Shown: positions 57,562-64,000 of the stretch, in pieces | How positions within the stretch are numbered: the stretch's first letter is position 1 | Layout: each line of letters starts with the position of its first letter | Assembly: GCA_018340375.1 (NCBI GenBank) | Contig: JAFFJZ010000014.1 | Location: 620,001 to 684,000, forward strand | Origin: Gonatopus flavifemur | Lineage: Eukaryota > Arthropoda > Insecta > Hymenoptera > Dryinidae | Length of the DNA stretch: 64,000 nt | Direction of reading: 5' to 3' | Notes under the pieces: generated by a model | What the model was told of the DNA's origin: nothing | The model's input: only the letters and a program-made list of their open reading frames with translations | Databases searched by the model: none | Position numbers and translations under genes: made by a program

Positions 57562-58009
57562 TATGGATCCTATTATTGAACTGAGCTTCCTAAACTGTGG
57601 TCCGAGTGCAGTGATTCCTTCATTCGCAGGTATGTGAATACTTCGAGTACAAATATACGCATGTTATTTCTGTAATAATATATAAAGCGCACGTGATTCG
57701 AACATAAGCTCTTTTTCTACAAATATTTCCATCATTCTACTCATACACAATAATTGAATCAGTGTTCTATATTCACATTCTTTTCAGCACAGGGGTTAAC
57801 CTCTATTGCTTTGATCAGATGTCTAAGCGAGGATGATATAAAGGAATTAATACCTCTCCTAGGGAATGGAATTGAATCCAAGCAACTGTTACAACCCCAA
57901 GAGAACACAAACCTTCAGGAACGTTCATTGAATGTTTCTGGAGGTTTGCGAACGTTCAATCAACGTTCCTGAAGGTTTGTGTTCTCTTGCGGAAGAGTTA
58001 TCGCAGAAT
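57562..58009 (+). CDS. Two-exon SAM-like domain gene fragment
   Basis: Exon 1 (57562-57628) starts ATG and encodes MDPIIELSFLNCGPSAVIPS. It ends at a consensus donor (GCAG|GTATGT). A 159-base intron ends TTTTCAG at 57787. Exon 2 continues in phase with QGLTSIALIRCLSEDDIKEL then IPLLGNGIESKQLL. The pattern of hydrophobic helices followed by L(x)EDDIKELIP(x)LG is that of a SAM-like helical protein-interaction domain. Exon 2 is interrupted by a palindrome (57901-57986). Beyond it, LAEELSQN can be read up to a consensus donor AAT|GTAAGT at 58010. Reading straight through the palindrome hits a stop near 57972. No later exon is visible before the pogo-like element at 58280. Host gene, domesticated gene or transposon gene are all possible. 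Confidence 0.55.
57901..57986. repeat. Palindrome with perfect 25 bp arms inside exon 2
   Basis: Positions 57901-57925 (starting GAGAACACAAACCTTCAGGA) are the exact reverse complement of 57962-57986. The loop itself contains a second near-inverted pair, TTGAATGTT and AACGTTCAA. It looks like a very small foldback insertion in coding sequence. Confidence 0.8.
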
Positions 58010-58011
58010 GT

Positions 58012-58279
58012 AAGTATTCTGAATTTTTTAAATGATGAGAAGATATTCACCTACGCAGTACCAAATATTTCAGATATATATATAATACGCATATGATATC
58101 TATGTGAATATCATATACATCAAATATTCAAATACAAAACCATTGGTATCGTATACATGTGTGTTAGAAATACGGTACACTGACAACCTACCGAACTGTC
58201 ACTCACCGATTTTGATGGAACTTGGCAAATTTGTAGAACTATGGGAAATAATTGACACGTATTTTTTTATATCGGCAAT
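58012..58279. other. Unassigned sequence
   Basis: AT-rich intron-like or intergenic DNA with no recognised feature. Confidence 0.4.
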
Positions 58280-60360
58280 GGTGCAGGTTTAAGGGCAGAA
58301 ACTACCCCTCGTACCTGAGGCGTGGTTTTCGTGTGACGAACGCGATGAGGCGAATTATTCAAGAGGTGAAGTGCTCATAGGGGGGTTTCGATGTTGCTGA
58401 ATCCAAATCTGAGGTCGAAATAATGAAATTCATAATGGCGAAACCAATATGGTGAGTATTTTTTCCAGACATGAGAGGTTGTGTCCCTGTTTGGACTAGA
58501 ATATATCCCTGGATATCGCGATAGGCCTCCAAGGAGATGCCAACGTTAATATCGGAACACGTTGGGTAGAGAAGAACACGCCTGTACGATAGAAAGAGAA
58601 GTCCGAACAATCGCTGGTGTCCCCTCAAATGAAATGAATATAACAGCAGAAGTCCACAGTAAAAACAATCTGATCTCAACTTCCAAATAATATTATGCAG
58701 TTTTTTACATGAACAATTCATTAAATTCCATGATGAAATATCAAATTCAATAATATAATACATATTCACAGTTCTTTCTTCTCAATGATAAATTCGCTTC
58801 CACTGTTTGCAGTAACGATTGCAGATGTGGTAATCGTTGAAGAATTGTTCCATGCATATGGATTTTGTGCACCATGCACACCTCATCACAGCAGCTGCGT
58901 CGCACAAGTCACATATTCACGCAGTAGTCTTGAAGCAGTAATCGACGGGATTTGCAAACTCGGATGGTCATTCTCGTGTAAAGCCACTTTTGAATACTGC
59001 GTATTTGATCAGATTCGTGAATCGAGGGAAACAGAACTGGTTATGAATCAATGATTGGAGCTTGATGATGTTATTGCGATGGTGTAAATTCATGTCATGG
59101 TCATACAGAACAACGGTGTCAGAGAAGTTCCTAATGAAATTTTTCCAAGGCCTGAAGAAGAAGACATCGAGGGGTTGAATCATTCCTGTCGTTCCTGCAG
59201 GAATGGTTTGAATTTTCAGATATCCTCTGGATTCCACTATTGGTCTGGATGATGGCAGGAATACTTTTTTAAACCATGTTTAAACAAGGTCAGATGTTAG
59301 CTCACCCGATTTTGATGCTAAAACAAAGACATTGTCCGATTTGAACAAATTTTGTTGCACTCGAGGTCCAAATTTTCCATCTTTTTCTTGTCAAACGATC
59401 AACAAAGGTGATAGCGAAACACCACTCGTGGAAATCAGCGGTTGTATGGTGTAGCTATGGGTCATCGAAATCATTGACTGTGCCAAAGCTTCAACTCTTT
59501 CTTGTCCTTTTAACGCCAAAGTACGCCCTGTGTGCAGCTCAAGATTGAAACCTGATTGATCAGAATTGGAAACATTTTCTTCCCCAACTAACGAAATATC
59601 ATGTCGCACTTTTTCTACAAATTCATTGGCATCTCTTTGCAGCCTTTGTTTGTCGATAATTGACTTTTGTGTCACGAACTTGTTAATTTTTTCATTAACT
59701 ATTCTATGTCTGCGTTTGAACTGGTAAATCCATTTTTCAGAAGCTTTAGATAAGTTTGGCACCAACGAAACTTCATCCCGAGCTTTTATAGCCCATCTGC
59801 GAATGTCGAGATCATGGACAGTCATTGATTTTTGTACGGCTTCTTGGAACTTATTCAATGTTAGTTTATATATTTCCTGCAATTTTTCAGATCAGGATCC
59901 ATCATTTGCAATTTGTTGTTCCCAACGATATAATTGTCGTTTCGAATCCAATCGCTTGAATCTCGCTTTAACTGTTTCGAATTTCGATTTGTGTTTTTTC
60001 CCTGACTTCCAAAACTGGACCGCTGTCTTCTTATATTCAATATCGATCCCGGCATCTGCCGATAAGGGCAAATCTAAATTCGTCTCAATCTCGAATGAAT
60101 CATCATCCAAATCATCTTGAATTGCAACTGGATCTGGGATCACATTGTCATTTTCAAAATGCAGAGTGTTATAAGTTTCAACAAACAATGAATCATCGAT
60201 AGAATCTTTTATCAGCACTCCTAGTTGTGAGGAAAAAGCTTCCTCATTACTATTTATGAATGATTCAAAATCGTATTGAGGCTGATCGAAAGCCTTTGTT
60301 AAAAGCTTCAAAATATTTTCAGGATTTATAATCACAGTGAATAATAAGGTTATGAACTGA
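58280..60360 (-). mobile_element. pogo-like element copy A
   Basis: A minus-strand pogo-type transposase region plus a 3' part of about 700 bases that recurs inverted at the right end of the window. The left end GGTGCAGGTTTAAGGGCAGA pairs with the last bases of the window (minus strand GGTGCGGGTTTAAGGGCAGA). Together with copy B this makes a large interrupted inverted repeat centred near 60.4 kb. Confidence 0.7.
58968..60335 (-). pseudogene. pogo-like (CENP-B/DDE) transposase, degenerate
   Basis: The frame 59892-60335 begins MIINPENILKLLTKAFDQ, with an acidic region and KSKFETVKARFKRLDSKRQL. The frame 59391-59882 has a CENP-B-type DNA-binding helix-turn-helix (WAIKARDEVSLVPNLSKASE, then WIYQFKRRHRIVNEKINKFV) and the first DDE motif SNSDQSGFNLELHTGR. 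A stop (V*) follows at 59391. Then KFGPRVQQNLFKSDNVFV can be read, another stop, and 58968-59237 gives IPAGTTGMIQPLDVFFFRPW and a C-terminal tail. The segment that would carry the second catalytic Asp is missing between FLPSSR and the next part, so there is an internal deletion. Not functional. Confidence 0.82.
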
Positions 60361-60539
60361 TGAAGACAACATACGGGAGATTGGTTGAAAAAACAATTGA
60401 GTAAATGTAAAGGAACAAATGCCTACCGATACCGCGAATTATAAAGTGATAAATCATGAATGATTCAAGCGATTGAATTCAAAATGACAATCATATCGTT
60501 GGGAACAACAAATTGCAAATGACGGACCTCGATCTGGAA

Positions 60540-60943
60540 GATTGCAGAAAATATCTGAACTAACATTGAATAAGTTCCAAGAAGCCGTACAAAAATCGAT
60601 GACTATCTATGATCTTGACATTCGCAGTTGGGCTATAAAAGCTCGGGATGAAGTTTCGTTGTCACCAAACTAATTTAAAGCTTCTATAAAATGGTTTTAC
60701 GAGTTCGAACGAAGACGTAGAATTGTTTCCATAATAATTGACAAGTTCATGACACAAAAGTCAATTATCGATAGACAAAAACTGAAAAGAGATACCAATG
60801 AATTTGTACCAAAAAGGAAACATGATATTTCGTTGGTTGGGAAAGAGAATGTTCTCAGCTATGATCAATCAGGTTTCAATCTTGGAATGCACATAGGGCG
60901 TATTTTGGCATTGAGTGGATACGAGCGGATAGGTGGCGCATAG
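60540..60943 (+). pseudogene. pogo-like transposase fragment, copy B
   Basis: Fragmentary translation matching copy A: DLDIRSWAIKARDEVSLSPN, then a stop, then WFYEFERRRRIVS, then TQKSIIDRQKLKRDTNEFV and LSYDQSGFNLGMHIGRILAL. The helix-turn-helix region and first Asp of the DDE domain are recognisable. It ends at the edge of the unidentified insertion. The next piece of the same protein (MHSYTTQPLISANGVLISPL) is at 63304-63390. Confidence 0.8.
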
Positions 60944-60944
60944 G

Positions 60945-63303
60945 TCTGTGCAGACCTGGATTAACCTTCGGAGATTCATCCCTGGAAATTTGTGATGCCC
61001 TCTTCCTCTACTTCGTCTCTCTCCGACTTGCGATGCCTTTCCTTGTACGCACTCAAGATTCTCATACTGAATAAAACAAAGAAATTCCAGGTGAAAGCCA
61101 GAGAAGATTATGTGCAAGGAAAAGCACACACAAAGAGAAGAAGTATCATTCTTTCGAGAAGCCAAAGCAAGTGCAGGAGGGCGACAGCAAGGGATTAAGC
61201 ATCAAAAAAATGATCCTGGAAAAGAGGAAAAAAAGGATGTCGGAGTAGCACGACGGGAACCACAATCTCTAAAAGGGCGCCAGGTGACGGTATACTCACC
61301 ACCAAATTTATCCTTGAAACTCACTTTCAGGTATTTCATCCGTTACGGGTGGTTTCCGTTGTCCTACTTAGCCGACTAGCAAGTCGAGAGGGGTGGATCG
61401 TAAGAAGGAATGCACGGAAGAACGTGGGGAGGGGGGGGGGTTAGGGGGGAGGAAAGCGGGTAACAAAAAGAAATTACAGAACTCGAGAATTGAAATGAAC
61501 GAAAATATAATTAAGGGGGATTCGAGGAGTTAGTGAACGGTGAGTTCACTGAATTACCAGTCAAGCTTACAAATTTTATTTCAATGTTGAGCTGAGAAAT
61601 CGCGTACAATACTCAACGTTTAATATGCAACTCAGTTGCTTCGATTACTTAGGTAAATTCTGAGCGTCGTTCGAATAACGAGAGAACCACGTGATGACCG
61701 TGGTTACATGCGGGTCATTCACGGCACGCGAAGACTTTACTCAATCTGGGAGACACACGGGAGATGGAGAAAAGAACAAGAAAGAGCAGGAGAGATTTCA
61801 CTGACTGAAGTCGCCTACCTTTGGCGTCGTGGGGACGTCTTAGTGGAGGGGAATCCATGCTTCCTTGCTCTCTCTTCCTTAAGGATAGCACGTGGTGCCA
61901 GAAGGGGTTGAGAGGATCAGATCACGGAGATCACCCACGAACACAAAACGAGTACGAATAACACCACTTTGATTATGAGTACGCCACGGGTTCGCGTACG
62001 GTAATTTTACTACGTGACGCTCGGTTTGCCGTCCAGACTTGGAGTGTCGTTGAACGATGCGTTACAACAATGGTCCCTTATCGCGCCTGCGCGTCACAAC
62101 TCCGCATGTAACCATGATGGAGCGCGCGTACGTTTTGATCAATATTTTGAATCCTTTGGACGCATCCAAACAATAAATTGATCCCTAAAGGTGATTTTAG
62201 ACGGTCCTTTTGTTTGATATATGTGTTGGATCCATGTCTCCCGTTATCAATGGGCTATCTCTTATGTTGGCTTTGGCGCCTTCCCTTCCCTATGCGGGTG
62301 GAGTCAGACATCCGAGAGACCCGGTGCAACTTAGAAGGAGATGGAAGGTCATCGCCGGTAGCTGACGGTGGTGGCAGCCTCGCTTATTCTCCCTCTCTCT
62401 TCTGGTCGTATACCGCGTATAAGTTCGTCCTTCCTCCTCTTATGTACTCGCATCATGTAGAATATCATTTGTAATTTCGTTACAGGAGAGCGAAGGATGT
62501 TACCTTTCCCCACGGTCGGTCACTCGGTTCACTCGTTTGTCGAGTTCAGCCATGCAACTTATTCTAGATTTCTATATGATCTCCAATTTCAAATGTCTTT
62601 TTCCTAATTCAATTATCCGAATGATGATTTCATCATTCAATAACACATATACAAAAAAATTTATTCCTAACTAAGTTATCCAGAATCTGCATTAAAGAGA
62701 CCTCGATACAGAGATTCAAGATCGGAGAGATTCATATACATGAGTACTTCAACAGAAATGATAAAAGATATTTACATTGAAATATGATGTACAAAGGACA
62801 ATCCCCTTTGGGACTCCAGAGTTGGACGGTTATTCTGTTTTTTTATCTTTTCTTTCACGATTCGCGTGGCGCCGACGAGAGGGAGAGTAAGGTAACTGCC
62901 ATGTTACAAATTTCAGACTTTTTTATGCGTTCAGTATCGAGTATTTTTGTCTGGAAAAAATGCCACTAGATGGAGCTATCTATGCGCTTGTACCTACTTC
63001 AAAGAACGAAAAAGAGTTGGAGCATCCGCAGTCAATAAATTCTATGACCCACACTGTTAGGAATTTGGCAGCAAAATTCAATCACATGTAATGGAAGCAA
63101 TTTCCACTCACGGGATGAAAAAATTCCAGTTACATGCGAATGAAAATTCAGTTACTCAACTATACTATTATGGATGATATAATGTAGCAAGAATTGGAAA
63201 TTCAATTCAACGTCATTAAATTCCTAATTCAATCACCAAGAATTCAAAATTTCATTCACAAGTGTGCTTGAAAAATGAATGAAGTTTCAAGAAATTTTGA
63301 ACA
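60945..63303. mobile_element. Unidentified 2.4 kb insertion in pogo-like copy B
   Basis: This segment separates two pieces of copy B that are almost contiguous in copy A, so it is an insertion. It is more GC-rich in parts (61.2-62.5 kb) and has a G-rich run at about 61421-61460. Only short frames are present: 60992-61379, two frames rich in Lys/Arg; 62178-62474; 63060-63300 AT-rich. I found no diagnostic transposase, RT or integrase motif. ACAACAATGGTCCC near 62066 resembles the LTR/primer-site junction of some gypsy-type elements, but I could not find a second LTR. Confidence 0.45.
61421..61460 (+). other. G-rich run
   Basis: Long runs of G separated by A and T (GGGGAGGGGGGGGGGGTTAG-like). 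It could form a G-quadruplex or be a polypurine tract; the sequence does not decide. Confidence 0.5.
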
Positions 63304-64000
63304 ATGCATAGTTACACTACACAGCCACTGATTTCCGCCAACGGTGTTTTGATATCACCTTTGTTGATCGTTTTACGAGGCAAACATGGTAGAGGTGTGC
63401 ATGATGTACAAAATCTATATGCATGGAACAATTCTTCAACGATTACCACGTCTACAATCGTTAGTGCGAATAGTGGAAACGAATTTATCATTGAGAAGAA
63501 AATACCTAATCTTATGTATTATATCATTGAATTCAATATTTCACCATGAAATTCAATGAATTGTTTATCTGGGAAAACTGCATAATATTATTTGGAAGTT
63601 GAGATCAGATTCTTCTCACCGAGGACTTCTGCTGTTACATTCATTGCATTTGAGGGGACACCAGCGATTGTTCGGACCTCTCCTCCTATCGTATAGGCGT
63701 GTGCTCTTCTACCCAACGTGCTCTGACATCAACGTTGGCATCCCCTTGGAGGCCTATCGCGATATCCAGAGATATATTCTAGTCCAAACAGGGACACAAT
63801 CTCTCGTGTCTAAAAAGAAAATAGACGCTATATTGGTTTTGCCATTATGAATTTCATTATTCTGACCTCAGATTTGGATTCAGCAACATCGAAACCCCCC
63901 TATGAGCACTTCACCTCTTGAATAATCCGCCTCATTGCGTTCGTCACGCGAGAATCATGCCTCGGGTACGAGGGGTAGTTTCTGCCCTTAAACCCGCACC
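63304..64000 (+). repeat. 3' part of pogo-like copy B (inverted repeat of 58280-59460)
   Basis: Matches copy A on the opposite strand through CATGGAACAATTCTTCAACG, the block GAGGGGACACCAGCGATTGT and the terminal CTTAAACCCGCACC. Open frames at 63304-63549 and 63599-63850 are relics, partly of the transposase (SPLLIVL) and partly noncoding. An equivalent nonsense frame exists in copy A (58359-58769). Confidence 0.75.

Larger units (their letters stand above)
60463..64000 (+). mobile_element. pogo-like element copy B, split and running to the window edge
   Basis: The plus-strand copy is homologous to copy A from about 60463 (GATTCAAGCGATTGAATTC) to 60945, and again from about 63304 to 64000. 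The gap between (60945-63303) is unrelated inserted DNA. The second piece has also lost the C-terminal part of the transposase; the text jumps from the PLLIVL region directly to the 3' noncoding part (63421 onward). The right end may continue past the window. Confidence 0.7.

Noticed and set aside
53708..58009. One continuous host gene linking the 53.7 kb frame and the SAM-like exons
   Set aside because: More than 3.5 kb of foldback and other repeats lies between and no splice chain is visible; linking them would be speculation.
58359..58769. 136-codon minus-strand frame and its plus-strand twin at 63599-63850
   Set aside because: The two copies preserve similar text only because the DNA is an inverted repeat; the text does not resemble a transposase domain and the frames start and stop differently.
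61421..61460. Telomeric repeat
   Set aside because: The G-rich run is irregular and does not repeat TTAGG or a similar unit.

Overview
The window looks like transposon-dense, AT-rich intergenic or heterochromatic DNA from an insect. I see no intact host gene, no rRNA gene and no CRISPR array. The insect assignment is inference: it rests on the combination of two BEL/Pao LTR retrotransposons, RTE-, R1- and L1-like LINEs, several DD34D mariners, a Tc1/mariner element with DD41D spacing, a piggyBac element, pogo-like copies and many long-inverted-repeat (foldback) elements. I cannot name the order from sequence alone.

Layout. 0-2.75 kb: a foldback element holding a tRNA-like SINE head and a second hairpin, then diverged tandem repeats and a small MITE. 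2.75-14.8 kb: a four-level nest. A long palindromic element was split by a BEL/Pao element (paired LTRs, TSD GGTAT). That element was split by a 5'-truncated RTE-like LINE (10 bp TSD), which was in turn split by a mariner (TA TSD). Each empty site can be read directly. 14.8-17.6 kb: mostly unassigned DNA with one 174-codon open frame. 17.6-23.4 kb: a second, decayed BEL/Pao element. 23.4-25.4 kb: a nearly complete DD41D element with about 378 bp TIRs. 26.1-30.5 kb: an L1-like LINE on the minus strand, followed by a mariner relic. 32-37.7 kb: about 170 bp tandem repeats, R1-clade LINE fragments and GC-rich retroelement-like DNA. 37.7-39.3 kb: a decayed gene of an insect transposase-like family. 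40.7-46.0 kb: a 5.3 kb piggyBac element flanked by TTAA that carries inverted arrays of about 141 bp repeats. 47.4-48.8 kb: a mariner with one nonsense codon. 48.8-58 kb: mostly unknown sequence with a triple nest of foldback elements, about 150 bp repeats and a two-exon SAM-like gene fragment. 58.3-64 kb: two pogo-like copies in inverted orientation, one split by a 2.4 kb unidentified insert; the inverted repeat runs to the last base of the window.

The genes do not form a pathway. They are independent selfish elements at different stages of decay, and the insertion order can be reconstructed. The best leads for something undescribed are the unclassified foldback families, the piggyBac element with inverted satellite arrays, the SAM-like spliced gene whose second exon holds a palindrome, and the unidentified insert at 60.9-63.3 kb.
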